Source: Bathymodiolus brooksi
Lineage: Eukaryota > Mollusca > Bivalvia > Mytilida > Modiolidae
DNA length: 64,000 bases
Assembly (NCBI GenBank): GCA_963680875.1
Contig: OY804589.1
Location: 19,674,413 to 19,738,412 of the forward strand
Direction: 5' to 3'
Shown here: positions 1 to 11,745 of the stretch, piece after piece
How positions within the stretch are numbered: position 1 is the first letter of the stretch
Layout of the letters: each line of letters starts with the position of its first letter
Made by a program: the position numbers and the translations under genes
Notes under the pieces: generated by a model
What the model was told of the DNA's origin: nothing
The model's input: the letters and a program-made list of their open reading frames with translations, nothing else
The model's database searches: none

Positions 1-101
1 TTTAAATAACACTTATCATCTGGTGTAGTATCATTTGAAAAACCAGAAAAATCACCAATAAAAGAAGTTATATTCCTTAAAAATGATGCTGTTAGTTCCA
101 T
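1..101 (-). other. Open frame running off the left edge, unrecognised
   Basis: An ATG at 101 on the minus strand opens a frame that stays open to the window edge (begins MELTASFLRNITSFIGDF). The same frame is also open upstream of an in-frame TAA, reading an acidic, Asp/Ile-rich stretch. I do not recognise it. It lies outside the tandem unit that starts near 233, so it may be a fragment of a mobile element or chance. Confidence 0.15.
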
Positions 102-232
102 ATTTTATGAGAATATAATATGATCACTAATATCCTGATCATAATAGAAATCATTGAATATATCCATAGTATCCATATTATCATTAATTAGTAGGAGCTC
201 ATATAAACAGTCTTATCAGTTCGACAATCTGC

Positions 233-2250
233 TAGAAAGGGTGGTGTGTGTGGAAATTTACGCCTCTTTACTACGTGAAAAGCATAGAAATATAGAATCG
301 ATTTCTGACGGAGCTTAATTTTCACATGGTTTAACGTGTCGGAGTTTGCAAAGTAGATTCAAATGTTTATAGTGATAACTCATTAGAACAACAATGTACG
401 TAGAATATGTCGCTCCATTGGGCACAGTATACCGACTCCGAGCCAACTAGTTGTTGCCTTTATTCTTTACCGATATGTGTTTATATCACTTTTATAGGTT
501 TGATCCCATATCTATCGAACAGACGATACACCCATGTAGATCTACGGCACTTGATACGATTACGCTAACCATTTCACTATCGTAACTCAGTATTGCTTGT
601 TTATTATGATAACTAACCTTCTTGTTACGTTCGAATATGTCGGAAAACAGAAAATGCATTATCTGTTTCATAATAGCAATTTATTAAAGTTCGTTTTCAA
701 ACATATATAAATATATATCTCTATATTTAACTTTTATTAGACTTGAATGTATTTAGATTTGTAAATATATTATAATAAATGAAATAATGGATTTGTATCC
801 AGATGTAAATGAACAGGAGATTGGTCAGGGATGAATCTATCTTATTAAAATTAGATTTCGTCACGTACTTTTTCTCCTCATCATCCCACCGCCATTTCAT
901 TCACAAATGGTATCTGGAAAAGACTTATATCAAGCTTGCGTATTTGTTTTCTAGACTTCTATTAATTTATCAGAACTTCGAAAAAGGGGAATAACTGGAA
1001 TAGTATTTTTTAAAGTATTGTTGAGGTAGCAAATTGTGATGGCTATCATTTGGAACAACTCTGTGGTTTAGGAAAATTTCATTTCAAATGATAAAAAGTA
1101 GCTTGATTTTATTGTGTCTCAGATTCATCAAACACCGGATTTAACTATGATTGGATTTTTGCCAATCAGACAGATGTCAGCGTACTAGTATCTGACAAAA
1201 TAAATCAGTAAACAAATGCCAACATATTCCTTCTGTATAGAAGATCATAGAATATATATTTACGGTATTAAATTTATTTCTACTAGGGTTATGGATAGGG
1301 CTATGGTGTTTAACCACCGATCTGTTGCAAGCCACTGAAAAACTTTATCATATAATGTTGTATCTAGTAAACTTCGCCATTAGAGGGATTGAAAATCACA
1401 ACTTTAGTGGTGATAAGGTAGTTCTAAATCCATCTACCTTACGATCACGACGACGGCTGCCCCTATTTTTCTATTAAAATGTAATGACAGATGAAAAAAA
1501 GAAAGCTTGTAGATAATTAATAATTCATGAAGTAAATGTCAGTTACATTGAGTAAAGTGATATTTAATAAATGTTAAATATTACAAAATAACGAATATAC
1601 ACATTTCAGCAAACACAAATGGGGGGTTCAGCCATTTATATAGTTTATCATTTGACCGAGTAAAGCAACGAAGAAAGTGTATTATATATATCGAACATCA
1701 AAGAAAAAAAGCTCAAAGAGGTACCAAAAGGAGAGTGATAATATTATACCTGATCGCGACACGAATAAATAAGCAAACTGGTTATAATATTTTCTAACGC
1801 CAAACAAGGTTTCAGAACTGATTAAAATATTAAAATGTTGGGACTAATTTTATTACTGGTTTTCAAAGTTTGCTCATCAATCGATGGTAAGTGGTTAATT
1901 AGAAAGACAAGTATTTGTAATTTATCAAATATTATGTAATATAAACACATGCAGAATATCCCCATAGACATGTACAGCTTTTTAAAACCTTTCATTTGAA
2001 TTCGTAGCTGTTCATTTCTTATAGTTTCTTCAATCTTTAGCTTAAGCCCTCATGTAATTTTAGATAACGGCATAAAATTACGCTTATGATATCATACGTT
2101 GATAATATTTGTTTAATTTGTACCCAATGTTCTAACATCAAGATCATGTAGCTGACATAAAGGGTCTCATTCAAGATGACCTGTGCTTGGCCAATCAAAT
2201 TACCGCTTTTCAAATCTTAATTTGTAAAACTGAACTGAGTTGATTTGTTC
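233..2250 (-). repeat. Inverted copy of the 2.4-kb first-exon unit
   Basis: This stretch is the reverse complement of the unit that repeats in direct orientation from about 2,254 onward. For example, 240-430 mirrors 4,735-4,900, and 1,835-2,230 mirrors the first-exon region and its downstream flank. It includes inverted copies of both unit SINEs (about 430-590 and 1,290-1,475). Relative to direct copies it lacks roughly 150 bp just upstream of the first exon, near 1,795, which removes the conserved TATA-like stretch. With the adjacent direct unit it forms a large head-to-head inverted repeat. Confidence 0.85.
1835..1886 (+). CDS. Signal-peptide first exon, copy 1 (inverted)
   Basis: Open from ATG 1,835 to a GTAAGT donor at 1,887. 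It encodes MLGLILLLVFKVCSSID plus one base (phase 1), a typical hydrophobic signal peptide core. It is the only copy on the plus strand because it lies in the inverted unit. It has no Ig exon downstream within reach on its own strand and has lost the conserved upstream TATA-like segment, so it is probably not a working first exon. Confidence 0.6.
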
Positions 2251-3151
2251 TTAGCTCCGCCTTTGATAAGTCATTTTGACTACGAGATAGGTATAAACAT
2301 TTGAATCTAATTTGCAAACTCCGACACGTTAAAAAATGTGAAAATTAAGCTCCGTCAGAAGTCGATTCTATATTTCTATGCTTTTCAGGTAGTAAAGAGG
2401 CGTAAATTGCCACACACACCACCCTTTCTGATATGCCGTACATACATATCTGACATAAATCAGGAGAGGAGCAGTTTCAAATAACTTTACATATAAATTT
2501 ATAGCTGACTGAAAAGGTGGAACATTATCATTATCTTTAGTACACACAAGTAAGCATTAAAACATTAACGTGGTACATCAGATTCATAGAATGTGAGCAC
2601 ATTTGTTGACATATGGAATGTTTATATTAATTGTTAAACTGATAGAAGAAAGTTTGCTTCGCTTGGAAGAGTTACTATAATTCGATAAACTGTTGGTATG
2701 TATTTCTGCATACTGCATTTATTATGCTGTGCAGATGATTCGTGCCGTACTGACACATGGATCAATGAAAATTAGAGTCATCAAATCAGTTCAGCTTTAC
2801 AAATTAAGATTTGAAAAGCTGTAATTTGATTGGCCAAGCCACGCTCATCTGAATGAGATCCGTTATGTCAGCTACATGATCTTGATGTTAGAACATGGGG
2901 TACAAATTAAATAAATATTATCAACGTATGATATCATAAGTGTAAATGTATGCCGTTATCTAAAATTACATGACGGTTTAAGTTAAAGATTGAAGACACT
3001 ATAAGCATTGAACAGCTACGAATTCAAAGGAAAGGTTTCACAAAGTTGTACATGTATATGGGGATATTCTGTATGTGTTTATATTACATAGTATTTGATG
3101 AATTACAAAATTTTAAGTTACAAATACTTGTCTTTCTAAATAACCACTTAC

Positions 3152-3203
3152 CAGCGTTTGATGAACAAACTTTGAAAAGCAGTAATACAATTAGTCCCAA
3201 CAT
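3152..3203 (-). CDS. Signal-peptide first exon, copy 2
   Basis: Minus-strand ATG at 3,203, reading MLGLIVLLLFKVCSSNA, with a GTAAGT donor directly below 3,152. It ends in phase 1, as all first-exon copies do. It should initiate a transcript that leaves the window to the left, so its Ig exons are not visible. The frame is intact. Confidence 0.65.
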
Positions 3204-3294
3204 TTTAATATTTTAGTCAGTTCTGAGACCTTAACACGGAAGTAGATACATGTTTGCAATTTAAATTCTTGTCTACTAGACCGTACAGTTCCAC

Positions 3295-3312
3295 ACAATA
3301 TACATACTATAT
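3295..3312 (-). promoter_or_regulatory. TATA-like stretch upstream of first exon copy 2
   Basis: A TATA-rich run about 95-110 bp above the ATG sits next to a conserved GTGTGGAACTGTACGG-type block found in all direct copies. Core-promoter function is inferred from position and conservation only. Confidence 0.3.
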
Positions 3313-5629
3313 TCAATTGATTATTTGTTTGCCCTTAGAACATATTATAACCAGTTTGTGTATTTAATCGTGTCGCGATCAAATAATGTTTACGTTTTGT
3401 TTCTTTGATGTTGGGTATATCTAATACACTTTCTTTGTTGCTTTCCTCGGGCAAATGATAAACTTTATATCTGGCAGACACCCTCCCCCCCCCCCCCCCC
3501 ACACCCACCTCATTTGTGGTTGCTTAAATGTGTATATTTGTTATTTCGTAATATTTAACATTTATAACAATATCACTTTACTCAATGCAACAGATATTTA
3601 CTTCATGAATTACAGACTGATTATCTACAAGCTTTCTTTTTTTCATCTGTCATTACATTTTAATAGAAAAATATGGTAGTCGTGGTCGTGATCGTATGGT
3701 AGTTGGATTTAGAACTACCTTATTACCACTAAAGTTATGAGTTCGAATCCCTCTAATGGTGAGGTGTACTCGATACAAAATTATATTCAATGACTTGCAA
3801 TAGATCCGTGGTTAAACACCATAGCCCTATCCATAACCCTAGTAGAAATAAATTTAGTACCGTAAATATATATTCTATGATCTTCTATTCAGAAAGAATA
3901 TGTTGGCATTTGTTTACTGATTTATTTTGTCAGATACTAGTACGCTGACATCTGTCTGATTGGCAAAAATCCAATCATAGTTAAATCCGGTGTCGGATGA
4001 ATCTGAGATACAATAAAATCAAGCTACTTTTGTCATTTGAAATGAAATTTTCCTAAACCACAGAGTTGTTGCAAATGATAGCCATCAAAATTTGCTACCT
4101 CAACAATACTTTAAAAAATACTATTCCAGTTATTCCCCTTTTTCGAAGTTCTGATAAATTAATAGAAGTCTAGAAAACAAATACGCAAGCTTTATATAAG
4201 GCTTTTCCAGATACCATTTGTGAATGAAATGGCGGTGGGATGAGGAGGAGAAAAAGTAGGTGACGAGATCTAATTTTAATAAGATAGATTCATCCCCGAA
4301 ATGGATATACCAATCTCCTGTTCATTTACATCTGGATACAAATCCATTATTTCATTTATTATAATATATTTACAAATCTAAATACATTCAAGTCTAATAA
4401 AAGTTAAATATAGAGATATATATTTATATATGTTTGAAAACGAACTTAAATAATTTCTATTATGAAATAGACAATGCATTTTCTGTTTTCCGACATATTC
4501 GAACGTAACAAGAAGGTTAGTTATCATAATAAACAAGCAATACTGAGTTACGATGGTGTAATGGTTAGCGTAATCGTATCAAGGGCCGTAGATCTACGTG
4601 GGTAGATCGTGTGTTCGATAGACATGGGGTCAAACCAAAGACTATAAAAGTGGTATAAACACATAGCGGTAAAGAATAAAGGCAACAGCTAGTTGGCTCG
4701 GAGTCGGTATACTGTGCCCAATGGAGCGACATATTCTACGTACATTGTTGTTCTAATGAGTTATCACTATAAACATTTGAATCTACTTTGCAAACTCCGA
4801 CACGTTAAAAAATGTGAAAATTAAGCTTCGTCAGAAATCGATTCTATATTTCTAGGCTTTTCACGTAGTAAAGAGGCGTAAATTGCCACACACACCACCC
4901 TTTCTGATATGTCGTACATACAGATCAGACATAAATCAGGAGAGGAGCAGTTTCAAATAACTTTACATATAAATTTATAGCTGACTGAAAAGGTGGAACA
5001 TTATCATTATCTTTAGCACACACAAGTAAGCATTAAAACATTAACGTTGTACATCAGATTCATAGAATGTGATCACATTTGTTCACATAAGGAATGTTTA
5101 TATTAATTGTTAAACTGATAGAAGAAAGTTTGCTTAGCTTGGAAGAGTTACTATAATTCGATACACTGTTGGTATGTATTTCTGCATACTGCACTTATTA
5201 TGCTGTGCAGATTAGTCGTGCCGTACTGACACATACATCAATGAAAATTAGAGTCATTAAATCAGTTCAGCTTAAGATTAAGATTTGAAAAGCGTTAATA
5301 TGATTGGTCAAGCAAAGGTCATCTGAATGAGACCCTTTATGTCAGCTACATGATCTTGATGTTAGAACATGGGGTAAAAATTAAATAAATATTATCAACG
5401 TATGATATCATAAGTGTAATTATTTTCCGTTATCTAAATTTACATGACGTTTAAGTTAAAGATTGAAGAAACTATAAGCACTGAACAGCTACGAATTCAA
5501 ATGAAAGGTTTTAAAAAGTTGTACATGTATATGAGGATATTCTGTTTGTGTTTATATTACATAATATTTGATAAATTACAAATTTTAAGTTACAAATACA
5601 TGTACTTGTCTTTCTAAATAACCACTTAC

Positions 5630-5681
5630 CATCGATTGATGAGCAAACTTTGAAAACCAGTTATAAAATTAGTCCTAACAT
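5630..5681 (-). pseudogene. Signal-peptide first exon, copy 3, with a stop codon
   Basis: Same exon as the other copies, with ATG at 5,681 and an intact GTAAG donor, but codon 7 is TAA where the others have TTA or ATA. A product started here would be six residues long. The rest of the exon matches copy 1 (SSID ending), not the SSNA ending of the other copies, so copies 1 and 3 are sister copies. Confidence 0.75.
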
Positions 5682-5774
5682 TTTAATGTTTTAGTCAGTT
5701 CTGAAACCTTAACACGGAAGTAGATACCTGTTTGCAATTTAAATACTTGTCTACTAGACCGTACAGTTCCACAC

Positions 5775-5790
5775 AATATATAAACTATAT
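5775..5790 (-). promoter_or_regulatory. TATA-like stretch upstream of first exon copy 3
   Basis: Same conserved position, about 95-110 bp above the ATG, as in the other direct units. It may be moot because the exon carries a stop codon. Confidence 0.25.
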
Positions 5791-6152
5791 TCAATTGATT
5801 ATTTGTTTGCCCTTGGAAAATATTAAAACCAGTTTGTTTATTTAATCGTGTCGCGATCAGGTAATGTTTACGTTTTGTTTCTTTGATGTTGGGTATATCT
5901 AATACACTTTCTTTGTTGCTTTACTCGGTCAAATGATAAACTATATATCTGGCTGATTTGTGGTTCTAATGAGTTAGCACTATTAAAATTCAACTCTGTT
6001 GGTCTAGTGCAAAGTGGATAGCACCATCTCATAAGCAAAATGAATATGGTCATTCCACGATAGAGCTGAACTAAACGTCGCTTAAAGTTAAACAACATTC
6101 ACTCATTTACGTCTTTGAAACGATTCAGTCAAAAAATCGGTATATTGGTATA

Positions 6153-6640
6153 AAAATAACAACTACTTGTTAGGTTAAGGGGCGTTTTTTTTAGCTTTAT
6201 TTAATTTTAGCTGCAAGCTGGCTATAAGAGTTCTTAATTTGTGTTTTATTACTCTTCGTCATTTAATGTTTTTTTGGATTTTCATTCATTTGGCTTCAAT
6301 CCCCAATTGATGAAACATAAGTTGCTGAAATCCGCATATGGTGCAATAATTCAGCATTTGTATGTTCAGAAATTACTGGGTCAATGTCACTGTTGGTGAA
6401 TGAACTATATAGTTCCATGATAGCATCACCAGCCCAGTAACTAGCAATTTTAAGAAATTGTCATCATATTATATTTTATATCAATTAAAAAATTCATTAG
6501 ATGATGGTGGCCTTATTTTCTAGACATTTTGTGTTTTAATATCCTTAACAATTTGCTACATTTTTGATTTGTTGCATTAAGATACAAACTACCTTATATA
6601 CTTTCTTTGTATCTATGTAATGTATATAATGCGTATTTGA
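6153..6640. other. Noncoding, nothing recognised
   Basis: AT-rich sequence beyond the array boundary. I see no convincing exon, tRNA-like head or repeat in it. Confidence 0.5.
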
Positions 6641-7690
6641 ATTTTACATTATCCACGAAATGGAGCTACCTTACTCCTAATCGTTGTACGAAACAGGTAT
6701 CACAAAGTTATCAATAAAAATAAACTACTTTAAATCTCTCAAACTCGTGGCATATGTATCAGAAGGTTAGCCGTAAAAAATGACTTATTTACATCTCTCC
6801 AGTGAATGGCATAAGCATAAGATTTATATCCATGGAAATAAACTACCTTACGTCTCTTCATTGTATAATATCTATATATATATAGTTTCTGAAGGTTGCC
6901 AATGACAATAAACAATCATAGTGTGAGTTTCACTATTCAGGTAACAAAATGTTGTTAGTGAAAACTTACATCTCTCCAGTGTTTCACATAGGTATCAGAA
7001 AGTGAACATAAGCTACTCAAAATGATGCCGGTGTGTGATTCAGGTAGCGAAATTGTATTCATGAAAATAAGTTACATTGAATCTGTTCATTGTATCACGT
7101 AGGTAGCAAAGTGTTATCCGTGAAAATAAACTACCTTGCATTACTCATGTGTGTGATATTGGTATAAAAGTAATATTCATGAAAATAAGCTACCTGGCAA
7201 TCCTTTATGACATGCTATAGATATGCATCATGATTTCCCTTAATTCTCTTCATTGGAAGAGTATCTATGAAAATAGGTTGCATTATGTCTCCCTAGTCTG
7301 TGAGATTGGTATGAAAGGATCATCCATGAACATATGCTACATGATATTCCTTCATTACATGGTATAAGTATCATAATATTTTCCAAGTAAATATGCTACC
7401 TTGCATCTTTTCATTTTCTGATATAGTCAACAAAGTGTTATACATGAACATAAACTATCCTACAACACCCCCTGCCAGTGTTTCATACATGTACTATCAA
7501 AATAAGCTGATTTATATCTAACCAGAATGTGATATTGGTATGGAACGGTTATTCATGAAAATGAACTACCTTACACCTCTCCAAATTGTGATATAAGTAT
7601 CTAAGTGTTACCCATTCAAATAAGCTACCTTGCATCTTCCAAACATGTGGCATTGATATCAGAAGGTTGTCCATGAAAACTAAGACAACA
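6640..7690. repeat. Degenerate ~60-bp minisatellite
   Basis: The motif AATAAACTACCTTACATCT followed by a GATATAGGTATCA-like block recurs at about 6,721, 6,779, 6,839, 7,125, 7,184, 7,329, 7,391, 7,450, 7,559 and 7,619. Spacing is mostly 58-62 bp. Copies are strongly diverged, so this is an old array. It lies downstream of the receptor's candidate 3' end. Confidence 0.7.
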
Positions 7691-7721
7691 GATGTAACAT
7701 CTACGTCTCTACTCAATATAG

Positions 7722-7891
7722 TTAGTAAGTGGAAAGTGCATAGCTTGTAGGTGGAAGTTGTTTTTTCTTCAGGTATACCTTTCCTATTTGAAGATGTAAC
7801 CATTTCAGTTCATTCTCGATGGATCTTTCTAACTGTTCTTCATCTTTTGGATAAATACATACATCATTTATAAATTTTATGTTGTTTTCAT
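7722..7891 (-). CDS. Possible alternative cytoplasmic terminal exon
   Basis: A phase-1 frame starts after an AG acceptor (CAATTCAAACAG) at 7,892-7,893 and runs 55 codons to TAA at 7,722. It is charged and rich in Glu/Lys (for example KDEEQLERSIENELKWL), a plausible amphipathic cytoplasmic tail. The phase fits the donor of the transmembrane exon. Against it, the acceptor tract is not pyrimidine-rich, no homology is recognised, and a 55-codon open frame can arise by chance. The exon at 8,880-8,932 is the better 3' candidate. Confidence 0.25.
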
Positions 7892-8755
7892 CTGTTTGAA
7901 TTGAAATTTAATCTGACCCATATGAGTGCCGAGTGATTTGTGAGATGGTTGATCATAACTTTTATTCTGCAGAGAATATAGACAGATGGAAGCTTTTAAA
8001 TAAACAGAACAACTGGGACAGTATAGCTCCTTAACCTTGTTTGTGTGTGTATGTGTAAGTGTGTATATTTAAATTGTCTAAAGAATCAATAAAACTACAC
8101 ATATACATGAAGTAGGATCTCAAATAAATATCATAAGGACCATAAAAGAGCATAACTTTTCATGTTGTATTTCAGATTGTCTAATTTTTATTGATCTGGG
8201 GTCAACATCTACTACTATTACTGATATCGAAAAAAGATTGCATTTCCAAAACTATCAATGTGTAGTTGTCTTTTCTCTGATATTTCAACAAATCAACAGT
8301 CAACGGAGTAATATTTTTTTCTATAAAATCCCCACTACAATAACGTTCGTGGTTACAAGTATATAATATTATACTCTGTTTGTAAATATTCGTGCAAAAC
8401 AAATTTCACACGTTGTTGGATGTAATATGTATCATGCCATACAAATTCTAGTTGAGCGAATTTTATCTATTTTTAACACTTGTGTTATTGTGTCAAATTG
8501 CAAAATATAAATTGTATGTTCAGATCTTGTTAAATCAAAAGACTTCACTATAGAGATAGTGACTTATTTCTCAACAGTACGACACATAGTTTAATTTAAG
8601 CATGTTTTATTGTCATAAAACAACAAAACGATTCGACACCGGATATACAAGATAAAGATGCCTTCTCTATATTACACATGCCTATACAGAACACAATAAG
8701 TGTATATATTGCACTGCATGTACGAAGAGAGGGATATTTCTAGCTAGCCCACTTC

Positions 8756-8761
8756 TTTATT
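8756..8761 (-). terminator. Candidate polyadenylation signal AATAAA
   Basis: Minus-strand AATAAA about 120 nt downstream of the TGA of the candidate terminal exon, in GAGTGAATAAAGAAGTGGG. Spacing is normal for a short 3' UTR. Confidence 0.4.
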
Positions 8762-8879
8762 CACTCCTCGAAATAGCGATAAGTCAATATCACTCTGAGG
8801 TAGTCTTTGGCTGAATAACAAAACATAGTTCTCATCTTAGCGTTACTTGTCTGTAATACGAAAAACAAATTATGATTCT

Positions 8880-8932
8880 TCAGATGATCGTGTTTACGTA
8901 ATTGACATCATTTTGTCTCTGCGTCGGTGATT
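8880..8932 (-). CDS. Candidate terminal exon of the Ig-TSP1 receptor
   Basis: A strong pyrimidine tract and acceptor (GATTGCTTCTTCTTTATTGTAG) precede a phase-1 frame. Joined to the last base of the transmembrane exon it reads ESPTQRQNDVNYVNTII and then TGA. The tail would hold one Tyr in a Y-x-N context (YVN), a consensus known to bind Grb2-type SH2 domains; signalling is inference. An AATAAA follows about 120 nt later. Further cytoplasmic exons could lie between this and the TM exon; none was convincing. Confidence 0.45.
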
Positions 8933-9338
8933 CTACAATAAAGAAGAAGCAATCAATATTTGCAACTACATTTTTATGTATATTAAGTATAATATGAAGA
9001 ACATACTTTCATTGTATTGTTGCCAGTATCATTTCTGTTTTGATGTCTAACTGTGCTAAGGTTTATTATATATATTAGATAAAGAAAACAATCAATCCAT
9101 TGGCCAATTGTAATGAGAGTCACATGATATAATTTGGACATTTTCGTTTCTAATAATAACAAATCTTTAATACTGTTGCCCGCTGAATAATTCCTTTATT
9201 TACCGGTAAGTAACCACCAGCAAGCCTCTGAGCGAACACGTGTTATATCACACACACAATACGTAATTACTATAGGCAAACAAAGTAATGGTGGTGTCGA
9301 AGATTTGAAACTCCACTAATGTTAACGGTAACACAAAT

Positions 9339-9524
9339 ATGCGAAGGAGGCGACAACGATATGTTTTACACAACTTATTGGTTTCCGGAAGGGATTTTGA
9401 AACACCTGAAGCATTTATTGAAGTATTAGGGAAAGTTTACGTTGATGCGAGGAAAAATCCTAGCATAAATATACATGTAATAAACAAAAACAGATTAAAC
9501 GGAAAACTTGAAATACTTCATTAG
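9339..9524 (+). other. Open frame of 61 codons, unrecognised
   Basis: ATG 9,339 to TAG, starting with an Arg-rich run (MRRRRQRYVLHNLL) and followed by DFETPEAFIEVLGKVYVD. Its composition looks more protein-like than that of neighbouring frames, but it matches no family I know. It lies inside the presumed last intron of the minus-strand receptor gene and could be an old transposon fragment or chance. Confidence 0.15.
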
Positions 9525-11010
9525 CATAAATTTAGAACTTATAATTGATCTCTTCGAAGTGCTTAGTTGCTTAGAAGACACACCATAAAATGACTCTGTT
9601 TTATCTCTTCAGCGAAGAAAACTGAGAAGGTATTTTTTCTATCTATCGTATATCAATTTGCCAAGAAAATGCGAATAATAAATAAAAGTCAGGAGAAAAT
9701 ACAAGATAAAACCGCTATGCTGTATTGGTTTGTGCATGGACGATCGTGGGTTAAATTCCAGGCTAAAAACAAAGACTATAAAATTGACATTGGTTACAAT
9801 TCAGCGAATATCGCGGTAGTAAAGTGTAAATTAAGATATGTTATTGGTTTGTTATGTGTTGGGATGATGTCTCCATGGAACAACTGTTGATTATGTGTAT
9901 CATTAGTATAAATATCAAAGCTTAAAATCGTATCAATAGGGAACGTGTTGTCGCCATGATATAGATAGTAACTGTTTATTTCTCTATAGCCTCCAAACAT
10001 CTAATCACCCACACATCCAACAGTAATCTAAGTCAATAACTAAGCATATTCCAAAACAGTTTCAGAGGAAGATTGTATAGGTTTGTAAGGGGAAACTATG
10101 GTTTTCCTATTTTATTGAGTTTTTGTGTGATGTACATGGTATTTAATGCTTTGAATAAATAAGTAACAGATATGTAAAAGTTCCATTTTACCACAATCAT
10201 TCTACAGACCTGTTTTCTGTTGTAATCCAATATATATATGTAAATCTGAGTTGGAGAATCTACAAGACAAGACACATAAACACTTTTATACTAAAGTGAC
10301 ATAACTGTTATTCATTGGAGACAAGTTACTAAATAGTTATTCGTTCTGGCTGGAACTCAACACCTACCAACATGAAAATCATATTTGTGTTCATCTTGGC
10401 CAAAATCTCGAATTGAAAGTTGAACCTCAAGTCACGTCAAAATAATCAAATATATCTATATTTAGCAGTTAATCTATCATATCAAAGAAACTACCACTCA
10501 ACTATAGGAAACACTTTCATCGTCATCATATGATATCAGGGTTTATCATAACATGAAATATCCTACTATTTATATCGTGACATAGATATCAACTGTTTCT
10601 ATAACTTAGTATTGATCTACGTATGCAATATATCTCCCATCATCACTAACACCAATGAATGGTTTTGTTAATCAAACATACTAGGTATCACAAAACGGTA
10701 ACAATTGTTCATAGAACTTTCTAACACTACTTCGGGTTTGTATTTTATATTTATTTCCGATTGTATCTTTTAAAATCCATTGACTAGTATATTTTCCCAC
10801 TCTTTCTACAGTATGGTAATATTGATATAATTTTAAAGTGATGATCTATAGGGTGGGGGTTGACAGAGGAGTGGTTGGTTTTGCTATGATTGGGTATATT
10901 GTCGACAACAGCTATATGTTCAAATGCATTGGTACATTTCGTTTATCTTGCTCCATAACGATAATAAACTGAAGAGGAAAAATACCACACCATCAGAACA
11001 ATTCCAAAAT
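9525..11010. other. Intron-like AT-rich sequence
   Basis: Presumed intron between the TM exon and the candidate terminal exon. It holds short open frames on both strands, none with good splice borders in phase 1 and none recognised. Confidence 0.4.
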
Positions 11011-11011
11011 A

Positions 11012-11106
11012 CAATAGATATATCGTAGACAAGGAGGAAAATGCAATAGATATTTCGTAGACAAGGAGGAAAATGGAATAGATATATCGTAGACAAGGAG
11101 GCAAAA
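11012..11106. repeat. Three copies of a 32-bp tandem repeat
   Basis: Copies start at 11,012, 11,044 and 11,076 with the core ATAGATATATCGTAGACAAG followed by GAGGAAAATG. They are nearly identical, so the expansion is recent. Confidence 0.85.
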
Positions 11107-11524
11107 AGTGACATTTCTAAAAACACATTCATGTGACTTATCACCTTCCTGCCTTGAAAAGTGGCTGCTGAACTAGCTCCTTGGGACCAACCCCCCCTCC
11201 CATCTTAGGGAAGTGATACGTTCGTGTGAGTGTTTTCCAAATGTGAGTAAAATGCCTACATTCACATTAAAAATACAGAAACACACAGTTATTTTAACTT
11301 TGCACTTTTGCTGTTATTTTGTTTGTTGAATGTATTCAGTACTCACTCAGTGTCTCCAGTTGTGTCATAAATGATACTTTCTGCTATAAATAGAAATTAA
11401 GCTTTATAAAGTAAATTATGTTTTAAATTCGTTGAATTACAGTTATCATTTACAAATTTCAAGCCTCTAACTTGTATTGTTATATGACTACTTGGTATTA
11501 CTATTCTCACTTCTTTATAAAACA

Positions 11525-11745
11525 CAATGGTGCGGTAATGATCAGCGTGCTCGTCTCGAGTGCGGTATATCGTGTCTTCGAAGCCCGTTCGGGTCAATCC
11601 AAAGACTATTTAATTGGTATATTTTGCTTCTCTGCAAATCACGCATCACTAAGGAGAAAGACCAAAGACTGGTTGGCTGAGAATAAGAATAATGTGTTAG
11701 AGTGTTAGACATGCCTACCCGCGGACTGTTGTTTCAGTAAACTAG
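11525..11745 (+). mobile_element. tRNA-derived SINE
   Basis: A tRNA-like head with an A-box-like TGGTGCGGTAATGATCAGCG and a B-box-like TCTTCGAAGCCC is followed by GGGTCAATCCAAAGAC. The GGGTCAANCCAAAGAC block is shared with the SINE in the 2.4-kb units (for example 4,546-4,745) and with 28,768-28,868, so they form one family. Confidence 0.6.

Larger units (their letters stand above)
2254..6152 (-). repeat. Left first-exon array (one full and one partial 2.4-kb unit)
   Basis: The first direct unit starts near 2,254 and the next near 4,745, a spacing of about 2,480 bp judged from the shared block at 2,290 and 4,770. The second unit loses about 1.25 kb after 5,957 and then joins a terminal segment (about 5,980-6,152). 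That same terminal segment closes the middle array at 38,747-38,914, so it marks the 5' boundary of a cassette. A SINE copy with a B-box-like GTTCGAATCCC lies at about 3,675-3,850 and a second tRNA-like SINE at about 4,546-4,745. Confidence 0.85.

Noticed and set aside
4546..4640. Possible tRNA gene (TGGTGTAATGGTTAGCG A box)
   Set aside because: The acceptor and anticodon arms do not pair properly and the sequence recurs with a fixed SINE body, so it is a SINE head.
9794..10000. Minus-strand 68-codon frame in the last intron
   Set aside because: The only acceptor-like AG puts it in the wrong phase for the TM exon (phase 1 hits a stop at once), and no family is recognised.
10920..11144. Minus-strand frame with a good pyrimidine tract (TTTTTCCTCTTCAG) inside
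   Set aside because: In the required phase 1 it stops after eight codons, and the rest is the 32-bp repeat.
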